From NCBI RefSeq assembly GCF_902506195.1, contig NZ_LR732817.1, positions 2,140,985 to 2,204,984 of the forward strand: 64,000 bases of DNA. The letters run 5' to 3'. The translations under genes and the position numbers were made by a program. The stretch comes from Citricoccus sp. K5. Its GTDB lineage: Bacteria; Actinomycetota; Actinomycetes; Actinomycetales; Micrococcaceae. Position 1 is the first letter of the stretch; each line of letters begins with the position of its first letter. The notes under the pieces were generated by a model. That model did no database searches and had not been told where the DNA came from. It worked only from the letters and a program-made list of their open reading frames with translations. Below are positions 1 to 8,209 of this stretch, piece after piece.

Positions 1-798
1 CACGGGGTTGACCACCACAGCATCGGCACTGGAGACCTCGGAGATCATGCGGTTGCGGGACATGGACAGCTGCCGCGAGCGCCGCTGCGATTTCACCAGC
101 GGATCGCCGTCGGAACTCTTGTGCTCCCGCTTGGCCTCGTCCTTGGTGACCTTCGTCTGCTTGCGGTTCCGCTTCGCCACCACGAACACGTCTGCGGCTG
201 CCATGACCAGGCCGGCCAGCACGGAGAACCACAGCAATTGCAGCGCGGCGGTGGACACCACCGACGTCACGGCCTCCAGCGGCAGCAGACCCGCCCCCAT
301 CAGCCCGGTGGCCACGGCTTGGATCACCCAGTACATGAGCAGTCCCACGGCCGCCGACTTCGCCAGGGCCTTGGCCGCGTTCCACCACGCCTGCGGACCG
401 AGGATCTTCTGGGCGGCGGACACCGGGTTGAAGTGGTCGAACTTCGGGGCCAGGGACCGGAACGTCACCGGCCCCTGAAGGAACGGTGTGGCCACCGCGG
501 CCAGCATCGCCACGGCCATGAGCGGCAGGATCGAGGCCCCCAGCGCCCCGCCGGCCTGAGCCAGAACCTGCAGCGCCACCTGCGGGTCGCCCGATTGGGC
601 GGCCCGGGTGATCTGGAACAGCGAATCCGTGGCGGCACCCTGGGCGGCGAGGATCGTCATGGGAACCATCACCGCCACGGCGGCCACCACCACCCACGCG
701 GAGACATCCGTGGAACGCCCGAGCTTTCCCTTCTTGCGGACCTCTCGCATCTGCCGGTCGGACGCCTGTTCAGTGCGCTCACCGGTCTCGGAACTCAC
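1..798 (-). CDS. flhB: Flagellar export apparatus protein FlhB (3' end outside window)
   Basis: FlhB is the export-gate component that switches substrate specificity of the flagellar type III secretion system from rod/hook to filament proteins. The visible 266 residues have a basic N-terminus, four hydrophobic segments and then a charged linker (RNRKQTKVTKDE-type) leading to the autocleavage region. The window ends exactly at the cleavage motif, which reads NPV here where most family members read NPTH; the next residue is not visible. The GTG start at 798 is chosen because the ATG at 806 stops after three codons. The gene starts 7 bases after the fliR stop. It is the last visible gene of the long minus-strand flagellar operon; flhA would be expected beyond the edge. 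Confidence 0.95.
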   Translation of the reverse strand, partial: MSSETGERTEQASDRQMREVRKKGKLGRSTDVSAWVVVAAVAVMVPMTILAAQGAATDSLFQITRAAQSGDPQVALQVLAQAGGALGASILPLMAVAMLAAVATPFLQGPVTFRSLAPKFDHFNPVSAAQKILGPQAWWNAAKALAKSAAVGLLMYWVIQAVATGLMGAGLLPLEAVTSVVSTAALQLLWFSVLAGLVMAAADVFVVAKRNRKQTKVTKDEAKREHKSSDGDPLVKSQRRSRQLSMSRNRMISEVSSADAVVVNPV

Positions 799-805
799 GA
801 GCCCA

Positions 806-1567
806 TCACCGCAGCACCTCCTGGATCAGTTCCACGGCGGAGTCGGTCAACTGGTCCAGCGCCATCGGCAGCGCCGCGAACACCATGCCGCCGAAGGCCA
901 GCGTCACCAGGATCTTCAGCGGGAACCCCAGGGAGAAGGCGTTCAGCGTGGGCGCCACCCGGGTCAGCAACCCGAGCCCGACGTCGGCCAGGAACAGCAC
1001 CGCGATCAGCGGCGCCGCGATCTGGGCGGCGGCGGCGAACATCCCGGTGAAGGCGGCCGCGACCGCGGCCGCCGATGAGGACATGTCCGGCAGCTCTCCC
1101 AGGGCGATCGCGTCGAAGGAGGTGCCGAAACCGAGGAACAGCGGGATGTGGGCACCCGAGGCCAGCATCATCGCGATCATCCCATTCTGGAAGAGGCGGG
1201 TGAACTGGGCCCCGTTGACCATCGATCCCGGATCGTAGACGGTGGCCATCTGGAAGCCGGAGGCCAGGTCGATGAGGGAGCCGGCGGACGCCACCGCGGC
1301 GAACGCCACCATCACGAGCACACCGAGCACCGCGCCGGTGGCCGCCTCCGCGGTACCGGCCGCCAGCAGAGCACCGGTGTCCAGGCCGCCGTCCGGAACG
1401 TCCACCCGGCCGGCGAAGGGCAGGGCGAGTCCCAAGGCCACGAGGCCCTTGATGCGCCACGGGAAGGAGGAGTTGGAGAAGGGTGGGGCGATGGCGATGA
1501 ACAGCGTGGTCCGCAGCAGCACCAGGAGGTACGCCTGCAGCCACGCCGGGTCAAGGGTGACGTCCAT
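806..1567 (-). CDS. fliR: Flagellar export apparatus protein FliR
   Basis: This 253-residue polytopic membrane protein has the FliR layout of about six hydrophobic segments, beginning with an LLVLLRTTLF-type helix and a conserved PPF/FPWRIKG stretch. FliR forms the export-gate core with FliP and FliQ in the basal-body membrane. It lies between fliQ (11-base gap) and flhB, the usual fliPQR-flhB order. The ATG start at 1567 gives a normal family length. Nothing unusual is seen. Confidence 0.95.
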   Translation of the reverse strand: MDVTLDPAWLQAYLLVLLRTTLFIAIAPPFSNSSFPWRIKGLVALGLALPFAGRVDVPDGGLDTGALLAAGTAEAATGAVLGVLVMVAFAAVASAGSLIDLASGFQMATVYDPGSMVNGAQFTRLFQNGMIAMMLASGAHIPLFLGFGTSFDAIALGELPDMSSSAAAVAAAFTGMFAAAAQIAAPLIAVLFLADVGLGLLTRVAPTLNAFSLGFPLKILVTLAFGGMVFAALPMALDQLTDSAVELIQEVLR

Positions 1568-1578
1568 GAGGGTGCCCG

Positions 1579-1851
1579 CTAGCCGTTGATCAGATTCGGG
1601 ATCTGGTCAAAACACCACTGCGTGAACGTGACCATCTCCTGGATCATCCAGTATCCGGACAGCGCCAGAACCACAGCGACGGCGATCGCCTTGGGCACGA
1701 AGGACAGGGTGATCTCCTGTACCTGGGTGGCGGACTGCAGCAGGCCGATGAGCAGGCCCACTGCGAGGGCGGTGATCAGCACCGGCGCGGAGAGCTTGGC
1801 GGCCATCAGCAGGGCCTGCACCCCGAGGTCCACCACGGCGTTCTGGTCCAT
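1579..1851 (-). CDS. fliQ: Flagellar export apparatus protein FliQ
   Basis: A 90-residue protein with two hydrophobic helices, typical of FliQ. The first helix region carries the family motif LLQSATQVQEITLSF, followed by a second helix and a short WCFDQIPNLI tail. FliQ is a small subunit of the FliPQR export gate. It starts one base after the fliP stop, so translation is probably coupled. Length and motif match the family closely. Confidence 0.96.
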   Translation of the reverse strand: MDQNAVVDLGVQALLMAAKLSAPVLITALAVGLLIGLLQSATQVQEITLSFVPKAIAVAVVLALSGYWMIQEMVTFTQWCFDQIPNLING

Positions 1852-1852
1852 C

Positions 1853-2707
1853 TCAGCTCCCCGCCCCGTTGTATGTGCCCACGAGGGAACTGATGATCAG
1901 TCCCCACCCGTCCACGAGGACGAACAGGAGGATCTTGAACGGCAGGGACACCATGACGGGCGGCAGCATCATCATGCCCATGGACATCAGCGCCGAGGAC
2001 ACCACGAGGTCGATGATGAGGAACGGCACGAAGATCACGAAGCCGATGATGAACGCGGCCCGCAGCTCGGAGATGACGAACGCGGGCACCAGCGTGGCCA
2101 GCGGGGTGTCGGCGGGGGTAGCCGGGTTCTCCAGATCGGCCGAGCGGGTCATCAGGGCGATGTCCTCCTCGCGGGTGAGCGGCAGCATCCACTCGCGCAA
2201 CGGCACCTGGGCCGCCTCGACGGCCTCGGTGAACACGATCTGGCCGTCCGCATAGGGGGTGATGGCCACGTCGATGACCTCGGAGATCACCGGCTGCATG
2301 ATGAAGATGGTCAGGATCAGGGCGATCCCGGCGAGCACCTGCGTGGGCGGGGTGGTGTTCAGCCCGAGCGCGTTGCGGGTCATGGCCAGCACCACGAAGA
2401 CCTTGGTGAACGAGGTGCACATCAGCACCAGGGACGGGGCCACCATGAGCACCCCGATGCCCAGCAGGGTCAGCACCGAGGAGGAGGGTTCGCCGTCGGG
2501 TCCGTTGATCTCGATGTTCAGGCCCTGGCCGGTGGCACCACCAGTGCCACCGTCCGTGCCGCCGGTCCCGTCCGGGGCAGGGTCCAGCGTATCCGCGGCA
2601 GCCGGTGCCGCGGTGAGCACCGCCAGAAGCCAGAGCCCGACGACGGCCAGCAGCACGCCGGCCAGCACCGGGAGCGCTCGGGGCACCCGGGAGGCGGAGT
2701 GGTTCAC
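1853..2707 (-). CDS. fliP: Flagellar export gate protein FliP
   Basis: FliP is the main pore subunit of the flagellar export gate. With the GTG start at 2707 the protein is 284 residues: an N-terminal signal-like hydrophobic segment (about residues 14-34), a Gly/Thr/Asp-rich extracytoplasmic linker, then the FliP core with LVLMCTSFTKVFVVL, RNALGLNTTPPTQVL and C-terminal membrane helices. The GTG overlaps the fliO stop as GTGA, which supports it over a longer reading from 2755. The Gly/Thr-rich linker is longer than in enteric FliP. Confidence 0.95.
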   Translation of the reverse strand: MNHSASRVPRALPVLAGVLLAVVGLWLLAVLTAAPAAADTLDPAPDGTGGTDGGTGGATGQGLNIEINGPDGEPSSSVLTLLGIGVLMVAPSLVLMCTSFTKVFVVLAMTRNALGLNTTPPTQVLAGIALILTIFIMQPVISEVIDVAITPYADGQIVFTEAVEAAQVPLREWMLPLTREEDIALMTRSADLENPATPADTPLATLVPAFVISELRAAFIIGFVIFVPFLIIDLVVSSALMSMGMMMLPPVMVSLPFKILLFVLVDGWGLIISSLVGTYNGAGS

Positions 2708-3138
2708 GGCCGGGTGCCCTCGGAGGCTGAGGTCTTGCGGCCCAGTCCGGACCACTGGGTGCCCGCGGTCAGCGCGGACAGCGTGGCGGCGAATCCACTG
2801 GCACCGGCCGCATCACGGTGCGCCGCGGACTCACGGCGTGCGATCGGTTCACGGCGCGCGGAGACGCCGCTCACCACGGACTGAGCCTCCGCCGCGGGAG
2901 CGTCCCAGGTCTCGACGGTGTGTGCCCCGCCGTCGGTGAGGGCCACGAGATGGCGGTGTCCGTTGGTTTCCACGACGACCAGGTTCTGCGTCCTGGACAC
3001 CGACTGGCGCGAGATCACGCGGAGCGCGTCCTCGCCCCCGGCGCCGAAACGGCGCCGGGCCACCCGGGCGGAGAGGTAGAGCGCCAGGGCGACGATGCCC
3101 AAGGACAGGACCACCTGCAGGATCTGGCCGAATCCCAT
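2704..3138 (-). CDS. fliO: Flagellar biosynthesis protein FliO
   Basis: A 144-residue protein with one N-terminal membrane helix (QILQVVLSLGIVALALYL), a basic patch (RVARRRF) and a cytoplasmic domain that includes the VISRQSVSRTQNLVVVETNG beta-rich stretch of the FliO family. FliO assists assembly of the FliP ring. The ATG at 3138, one base after the fliN stop, is preferred over an upstream ATG at 3165 that would overlap fliN. The position between fliN and fliP is diagnostic, since FliO sequences are weakly conserved. Confidence 0.88.
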   Translation of the reverse strand: MGFGQILQVVLSLGIVALALYLSARVARRRFGAGGEDALRVISRQSVSRTQNLVVVETNGHRHLVALTDGGAHTVETWDAPAAEAQSVVSGVSARREPIARRESAAHRDAAGASGFAATLSALTAGTQWSGLGRKTSASEGTRP

Positions 3139-3139
3139 G

Positions 3140-3862
3140 TCAGCCCAGGACCTCGGCGTTCTCATCCCGGATGGAGGTGATCTTCACGGCGAAGTCCAGA
3201 TCCTGGACCACGACCTCCCCCGAGGCCAGCAGACGGCCGTTGACCAGCACGTCCGCCGGTGCGCCGGCCGCACGGTCCAGCTCGAGTACCTGGCCGGGCT
3301 TGATGCGCAACAGCTCGGCCACCGTCAGGGTGGTGCGGCCGATGACCACGGACAACTCCATGTCCACGCCGCGGATGCGGTGGACGTTGCGCAGGAAGTC
3401 CTCGTCCACCGCGGTGTTCCGGGAGGGGCGCTCGTAGGTGGCGCCTTCGCGGATGGCCAGCACCAGGGCGTCGGCTCCGTCCACGGTCACCACGAACAGC
3501 TGCGGCGCGGACCCGCCCAGTGAGGCGGAGAAGGGGTTGCTGCCGGCGAGGGCGGGCTCCACGGAGGAGGGGCCCACGGCGCCGGCGGTGGACAGGCCGG
3601 AGTCCACGGCGGGCTTGAGGGCCGAGCCGGGGTCGTCGGCCACGAGGTCCGGCAGCTGGGCGGCGGCGGTCAGGCCGATGACCACGGAGCCGGGCCAGCC
3701 GACGGAGCGGAAGACCAGCGGCTGGCCGGTGGCGGGCAGCTGCTCCGCCGTGGCGGCGGTGCGGGTCTCGATCTGCCCGGCCAGCGGCAGGGCTGCGGCG
3801 GTGGCGGACACGATCTTGGTGACGGTGTCCATGCGCGGCAGCGCGGCGTTCGCTTCGGTCAC
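3140..3862 (-). CDS. fliN: Flagellar motor switch protein FliN (FliY-like length)
   Basis: At 240 residues this protein is longer than enteric FliN (about 137) and closer to FliY. The C-terminal ~75 residues are the SpoA/FliN domain, with DMELSVVIGRTTLTVAELLRI and the VLVNGRLLASGEVVV strand. The N-terminal part begins with a MDTVTKIVSATAAALP stretch and resembles a degenerate FliY middle region; no CheC-type phosphatase motif was recognised. The protein should form the lower C-ring with FliM. Its start overlaps the fliM stop as ATGA, so translation is coupled. Confidence 0.92.
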   Translation of the reverse strand: MTEANAALPRMDTVTKIVSATAAALPLAGQIETRTAATAEQLPATGQPLVFRSVGWPGSVVIGLTAAAQLPDLVADDPGSALKPAVDSGLSTAGAVGPSSVEPALAGSNPFSASLGGSAPQLFVVTVDGADALVLAIREGATYERPSRNTAVDEDFLRNVHRIRGVDMELSVVIGRTTLTVAELLRIKPGQVLELDRAAGAPADVLVNGRLLASGEVVVQDLDFAVKITSIRDENAEVLG

Positions 3863-4806
3863 TGGTCCAACTCCGTTTCAACGATCTTCATGTACTTGCG
3901 GGATCCGTCCACCACGTCCACGGCGGTGGCCAGGTGCTGCCCGTCCACGGTGAGGTTGAAGGGGCGGTTCGAGGTGTGGGTCAGGGGCAGGATGTCCCCC
4001 ACGGCCAGCTTCAGCAGGTCCATGGAGTTGATCGTGAGGGCATTGGTCTCCAGACGCACCTCCACGGGCGTGGCGGTGAGCTGTTCCATGGCCAGGCGCG
4101 GGGCATCCTGGTCCGTGTCCACGGGATTGGAGGAGCCCAGCCGGGGCAGGATGATGTCCGCCGGCAGGGTCAGGGTGAAGCTCTCCGGGGCCCCGGATCC
4201 GGTGGTCACCACGAAGGCGGCCACGATCATCAGGTCCGTGGGCGCGGCGGCCTGGGCGAAACCGGGGTTGTAGTGCACGCCCAGTTCCAACACGGGCGCC
4301 GCGTCCAGCACGCCGGTGAAGGAGTAGGCCAAGTCCTCCATGACCCCGGACATGGTGCGGCGGAGGACGCCGATCTCGGTGCCGGTGAGATCGCGGTGGG
4401 CAGGCAGGGACTCGCCATCGGAACCGAGCATGCGGGATACCCAGTCGGCGGCCGTCTCGATCGGCATCTGCACGATGCCCCGGGTCTCGGTGCCGGCGAA
4501 GTGCAGCAGCATCATGCAGGTCGTCGCCGGCAGCGAGGCGGTGTAGGTGTCATAGGTGGCCAGCACCGTGAGCACGGGGGTCACGGCGGTCTTGGTGCGC
4601 AGACGGGTGGTCATCTGGGAGGACCACTGGCGCGCGAAGGTGTCACAGGCCACATCGAGGATGCGCGAGTGCTCGCGCGCCAGCGTGGTGGGACGCTGGA
4701 AATCGTAGGGAAGATAGTGCGCGGACGCCGCCATCTCCCCGGCGGAGACGGACTGGCCGGTCAGCGGGTCGATGATGTCGTCCGCGCTGAGGTCCTCTAG
4801 GCCCAT
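3859..4806 (-). CDS. fliM: Flagellar motor switch protein FliM
   Basis: A 315-residue FliM. The N-terminus carries LSADDIIDPL, close to the conserved LSQxEIDALL CheY-P binding peptide. A CheC-like middle domain follows, and the C-terminal SpoA domain holds VEVRLETNALTINSMDLLKLAVGDILPL. The ATG at 4806 follows a GGAGGCACC ribosome site, which decides this start over a longer in-frame reading. A 70-base gap separates it from motB and contains a GCATAGGG motif, so fliM may have its own promoter in addition to read-through. Confidence 0.94.
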   Translation of the reverse strand: MGLEDLSADDIIDPLTGQSVSAGEMAASAHYLPYDFQRPTTLAREHSRILDVACDTFARQWSSQMTTRLRTKTAVTPVLTVLATYDTYTASLPATTCMMLLHFAGTETRGIVQMPIETAADWVSRMLGSDGESLPAHRDLTGTEIGVLRRTMSGVMEDLAYSFTGVLDAAPVLELGVHYNPGFAQAAAPTDLMIVAAFVVTTGSGAPESFTLTLPADIILPRLGSSNPVDTDQDAPRLAMEQLTATPVEVRLETNALTINSMDLLKLAVGDILPLTHTSNRPFNLTVDGQHLATAVDVVDGSRKYMKIVETELDQ

Positions 4807-4848
4807 CGGTGCCTCCTCTTCGGCGGGTTGCTGCGTGTTCTCGCAGTT

Positions 4849-4856
4849 CCCTATGC
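4849..4856 (-). promoter_or_regulatory. GCATAGGG motif upstream of fliM
   Basis: On the minus strand GCATAGGG lies 43 bases before the fliM ATG, and AAACG occurs 23 bases further upstream at the end of motB. The same octamer precedes flgD, flgB and the sigma-like operon, always in the direction of transcription. It may be a -10 element or an activator site of an unknown factor; this is inference. The AAACG here is part of the motB stop region and could be chance. Confidence 0.4.
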
Positions 4857-4876
4857 CGAGGTCCGGAGGCCGGCCG

Positions 4877-5689
4877 TCACGTTTCGTCGCTGTCCGGATC
4901 TTCCGGCGCGGCCGCGCCGGAGGCGCCGGCTCCCGCGTCGTCCTGTGTCTGCACCACGATGTCCACGCGCCGATTCCGGTCCAGCATGTCCCGCTGCCCT
5001 TCGATCGGCCGTGTGGAGCCGAACCCCGTGGCCGAGGCCTTCTCCCCTGAGAATCCCTGGGCGTCCACCATGTGCCGCACCACCTGCACCGCGCGGTCGG
5101 CCGAGAGCTCCCAGTTGGTCTCATAGTTCAGCGGCTGGCGGTAGTCGGCATGACCCTCCACGGCCACGCTCCCTCCCTCGGCCTCGACCACCGGGGTGAT
5201 ACCGGCCAGCAGGTCGGTGGCGGAGTCGGACAGGCTCGCGTCATCCGGGTTGAACATGGTCTCGCCGGAGAGGATGCGGATCACCAGGGCTCCGTTCACG
5301 TGGGTGAACTCCACGGCCGATTCCTGGCCGGTGCGCGTGAGGTTGGCCTGCACGCCGGCCTGGATGTCCTCGAGCTTCTCCGCTGCTGTCTGCGGTGGCT
5401 GGGGTTCGGCCACCTCGCCGGAGGACTCCACGGCGTCCACGGCCTCGGGTCCGGGCTCCAACGCCTCGATCCCGGAGTTGAGGTCGTTCAGCTCGCTCTC
5501 CTCCTGGCCGAAGCCCTGGGCGAGGGAGTTCTTGAGCTGTTCGTACTTTCCCGCGTCGATCGAGGACATGGAGAACAGCACCACGAAGGTCAGGAACAGC
5601 ACGGTCATCATGTCCAGGTAGGACACGGCCCAGCGTTCGTCCATCTCGGGGGCGTGGGGCGCCCCCTTCCCCTTGCGTCGGCGGGACAT
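4877..5689 (-). CDS. motB: Flagellar motor stator protein MotB
   Basis: A 270-residue stator subunit. One N-terminal membrane helix contains the essential proton-binding Asp (YLDMMTVLFLTF, about D26). A linker and a C-terminal OmpA-like peptidoglycan-binding domain (about residues 145-255) follow, with VEGHAD and the NRRVDI signature. MotB anchors the MotA/MotB channel to the cell wall and converts ion flow into torque. The DMMT context is typical of proton-driven MotB. It directly abuts motA with no gap. No fliL follows it, although fliL usually lies here. Confidence 0.95.
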   Translation of the reverse strand: MSRRRKGKGAPHAPEMDERWAVSYLDMMTVLFLTFVVLFSMSSIDAGKYEQLKNSLAQGFGQEESELNDLNSGIEALEPGPEAVDAVESSGEVAEPQPPQTAAEKLEDIQAGVQANLTRTGQESAVEFTHVNGALVIRILSGETMFNPDDASLSDSATDLLAGITPVVEAEGGSVAVEGHADYRQPLNYETNWELSADRAVQVVRHMVDAQGFSGEKASATGFGSTRPIEGQRDMLDRNRRVDIVVQTQDDAGAGASGAAAPEDPDSDET

Positions 5690-6577
5690 CTACGCGGCCT
5701 TCGATTTCCCGGATTTGCCGGACTTGCCCTTGCCGGCGGTCGAGCCGGTGCCGAGGTGCGTGGAGCTGGAACCGGCGGCGCCGTCGTCGTCCGCTGTGCC
5801 CTTGCCCTTGCCCCTGCCACCCTGGGCGAGCCGGTAATCCGGGACCAGGGCGTGAAGGCGGTCATTGAGGGCGGTGGAGTTCAGGCCGGACTGGATGGCC
5901 AGCGCGCCCTCCACCACGAGTTCCAGGTTGGACTGCTCGAGCTCGCACAGCCGCCGGATGCGGGTCGCGATCGGGTGCCAGAAGAAGTTGGCGGTGAGCA
6001 GGCCCCACAGGGTGGCCACGAACGCGGCGGCGATCATGTGGCCGATGTTCTCCGGCTCCGCCAGGTTCTCCATGACGTGGATCAGCGAGGCCACGGTGCC
6101 CACGATGCCGATGGTCGGGGCATAGCCGCCCATCTGGGAGAACCAGTTGGACACGGACATGACCTCGTCACGCCGGGTGTTCTTCTGGGCTTCGAGCAGA
6201 TCGCCGAGGGCATCGGAGTCCAGCCCATCCGCCAGGCCGGTGATGGCCGAGCGGATGAGCGGGTCCTCGGTCTTCTCCGCCTCGGCCTCCAGCTCCAGCA
6301 GGGAGCCGCCGCGGGCCTTGGCGGAGAGCGAGGAGATCTCCTCGATCACCTCCCGCGGCGGGCGGACCCGGCCCTTGAAGGCCCAGCCGAAGACCTTGCC
6401 GACGTTCTTCAGGTCTCCCAGGGTGGTTCCCATCAGCGAGACGGCGATGGTGCCGCCGAACACGATGATCATGGGCGCCACGATGAACAGGGACGAGATG
6501 GACCCGCCCTCCATGATCACCATGACGAAGAGGGAGGCGAAGGCGGCGATGATGCCGATGATCATCAAGGGGTCCAC
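5690..6577 (-). CDS. motA: Flagellar motor stator protein MotA
   Basis: A 295-residue membrane protein with the four-helix MotA layout. Two N-terminal helices are followed by a cytoplasmic domain (VGKVFGWAFKGR and SAKARGGSLLELE regions) and two C-terminal helices with GYAPTIGIVGTV. MotA forms the stator ring around MotB. A low-complexity Gly/Lys/Ser tail of about 45 residues extends the C-terminus. It starts 3 bases after flbD and abuts motB, in a flbD-motA-motB-fliM order common in Gram-positive flagellar operons. Confidence 0.95.
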   Translation of the reverse strand: MDPLMIIGIIAAFASLFVMVIMEGGSISSLFIVAPMIIVFGGTIAVSLMGTTLGDLKNVGKVFGWAFKGRVRPPREVIEEISSLSAKARGGSLLELEAEAEKTEDPLIRSAITGLADGLDSDALGDLLEAQKNTRRDEVMSVSNWFSQMGGYAPTIGIVGTVASLIHVMENLAEPENIGHMIAAAFVATLWGLLTANFFWHPIATRIRRLCELEQSNLELVVEGALAIQSGLNSTALNDRLHALVPDYRLAQGGRGKGKGTADDDGAAGSSSTHLGTGSTAGKGKSGKSGKSKAA

Positions 6578-6580
6578 GGC

Positions 6581-6877
6581 TCAGTGCTCCTTGTCGGGGA
6601 CGGGCGTGAGGTAATCGGGATGGTCCGGGTGATGCCGGGAGCGCTCCGGGCGGCTGGACTGCTCGCGGGATTCTCCGGACGGGTGGGAGGCCTGCCGCAG
6701 CAGGTCCACCCGATGGTCGTGGAGGATCTCCTGGACGGCGTCGATGTCCTCGCGGGCAGTGTGGGACCGGCCGGTGATCATGGTGACCACGCAGTTCGCG
6801 CCGTTGGCACGGATCTCCTCCACGAGGTCGGGGTTGAGCCCGAAGCGTTCGCCGCGCAGGGTCGTCAAGAGGATCAT
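6581..6877 (-). CDS. flbD: FlbD-family flagellar protein
   Basis: A 98-residue protein whose first ~60 residues match the small FlbD family (MILLTTLRGERFGLNPDLVEEI, then VVTMITGRSHTARED). Gram-positive FlbD is short and found in flagellar operons; its role is not well defined and it is unrelated to the Caulobacter FlbD regulator. A charged His/Arg-rich tail follows. The ATG at 6877 fits the AGGAAGG ribosome site; the in-frame GTG at 6883 would be too close to it. This is the first gene after a late-type promoter. Confidence 0.85.
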   Translation of the reverse strand: MILLTTLRGERFGLNPDLVEEIRANGANCVVTMITGRSHTAREDIDAVQEILHDHRVDLLRQASHPSGESREQSSRPERSRHHPDHPDYLTPVPDKEH

Positions 6878-6914
6878 GGTCACCCCTTCCTTTCCGTCTG
6901 TCTGCCCACCGTTG

Positions 6915-6943
6915 TTATCGGTCCGCCGGGCGCCAATTTTTCA
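6915..6943 (-). promoter_or_regulatory. FliA (sigma-28)-type promoter for flbD-motAB-fliM operon
   Basis: The minus strand reads TGAAA, a 17-base spacer, then CCGATAA, about 38 bases before the flbD start. This matches the sigma-28 consensus (TAAA / GCCGATAA) and three other copies in the window. It suggests that the motor/switch/export half of the operon can be transcribed by FliA. The region 6878-6964 contains only this element. Confidence 0.75.
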
Positions 6944-6964
6944 CCGGCGCCCGGACGGGGATGA

Positions 6965-8143
6965 TCAGCGCTTCAGGTTGGTCAGCTCGGACAGGACTTC
7001 GTCCGAGGTGGTCACGATCCGGGCTGAGGCCTGGAAGCCGCGCTGGGCCATGATCAGGTTGGTGAATTCCTTGGACAGGTCCGTGTTGGAGCCCTCCAGG
7101 GTGCCGGCGGCCAGGGCTCCGAAGCCGTCGTCGCCAGGGGTGCCGAGGGTGGCCTCGCCGGAGTTGGCGGTGGCGCGGAAGGCGGAGGACCCGGCCTTCT
7201 CCAGACCGGCGGGGTTGGCGAAGGAGGCGATGGCCACCTGGCCCACGGCCCGCAGGTCGCCGTTGGAGAAGGTGCCGTTGATGGTGCCGTCCTGGGCGAT
7301 GGAGAAACCCACGATGGTGCCGGCGGAGGCGCCGTCCTGGCCGGTGAAGGCGGAGGTGTCCATGCCGGCGTACCCGGTCAGCGCGGACAGGTCCACGGTG
7401 ATCCCGCCGACGTTCAGGGAGCTGGTGCCGGTCTGCTGGCCCTGGGCGTTGAAGGCGACGGTGCCGGTGCCGGTGGCGCCGTTGGCGTCCTGGCCCGAGA
7501 CACCCCAGCCGCCGGCGGTGCGGGTGAAGGTCAGGGTCAGCGAACGCGGGTTGCCGGCACCGTCTCGCACGGTCACCTCGCGCACGCGGGTGTCCCCCAC
7601 CTCTGCCTCGTTCGGCAGGTTGCCGCCCATCTCCGCAGAGGTGGTGGCACGGGCCGGCGAGGTGGCCAGGGCGTCGATGCTCAGGGGCACAGCGGGACCA
7701 CCGGGCTGGACTGTGCCGTTGGGACCGGCCACCCAGCCGTTGAGCTGCGCGCCGTCCGGGGTCACCAGGTTGCCCGCGGCGTCCAGACCGAAGGAGCCGG
7801 CTCGGGTGTAGAGCTGCTCACCGCCCTTCGAGACCACGAAGTAGCCCTCGCCGCCGATCATCAGGTCCGTGGCCTTGCCCGTGGACATCATGGAGCCGAC
7901 GCCATGGTCGGTGGTGATGGCGGCGGTGCGCACACCGAGACCCACCTGCGCGGGGTTGGTGCCACCTAGTCCGGTGCCCGGGGCGCCGGCGTTCTGCGCC
8001 ATCTGGGACAGGGTGTCCTGGAAGGTGATGGTGGCGGCCTTGTAGCCGGTGGTGTTGACGTTGGCGATGTTGTTGGCGGTGACATCCAGCATCTGCTGGT
8101 GCGCACTCATGCCGGAGACGCCGGTGTTCAGGGAACGGAGCAT
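6965..8143 (-). CDS. flgE: Flagellar hook protein FlgE
   Basis: A 392-residue hook subunit. The N-terminus has the rod/hook family signature (SLNTGVSGMSAHQQMLDVTANNIANVNT). The FlgE core contains YFVVSKGGEQLYTRAGSF, and the C-terminus has the conserved EGSNTDLSKEFTNLIMAQRGFQ helix. Both termini form the coiled-coil needed for export and polymerisation. It follows flgD after a 66-base gap and has an AGGAAGG ribosome site. No separate distal-rod genes (flgF, flgG) are seen in the window, so this is the only FlgE/G-type protein here. Confidence 0.95.
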   Translation of the reverse strand: MLRSLNTGVSGMSAHQQMLDVTANNIANVNTTGYKAATITFQDTLSQMAQNAGAPGTGLGGTNPAQVGLGVRTAAITTDHGVGSMMSTGKATDLMIGGEGYFVVSKGGEQLYTRAGSFGLDAAGNLVTPDGAQLNGWVAGPNGTVQPGGPAVPLSIDALATSPARATTSAEMGGNLPNEAEVGDTRVREVTVRDGAGNPRSLTLTFTRTAGGWGVSGQDANGATGTGTVAFNAQGQQTGTSSLNVGGITVDLSALTGYAGMDTSAFTGQDGASAGTIVGFSIAQDGTINGTFSNGDLRAVGQVAIASFANPAGLEKAGSSAFRATANSGEATLGTPGDDGFGALAAGTLEGSNTDLSKEFTNLIMAQRGFQASARIVTTSDEVLSELTNLKR

Positions 8144-8209
8144 GGTGGTGCCTTCCTGGTGTGGTTCCGGGGTTGATGCCGGGATTGGTGCGGGTGTGGT
8201 GCGGGGTGT

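Noticed and set aside
2254-2261. GCATAGGG on the plus strand near 2254
   Set aside because: It lies inside fliP in the opposite orientation to transcription and has no AAACG partner; treated as chance.
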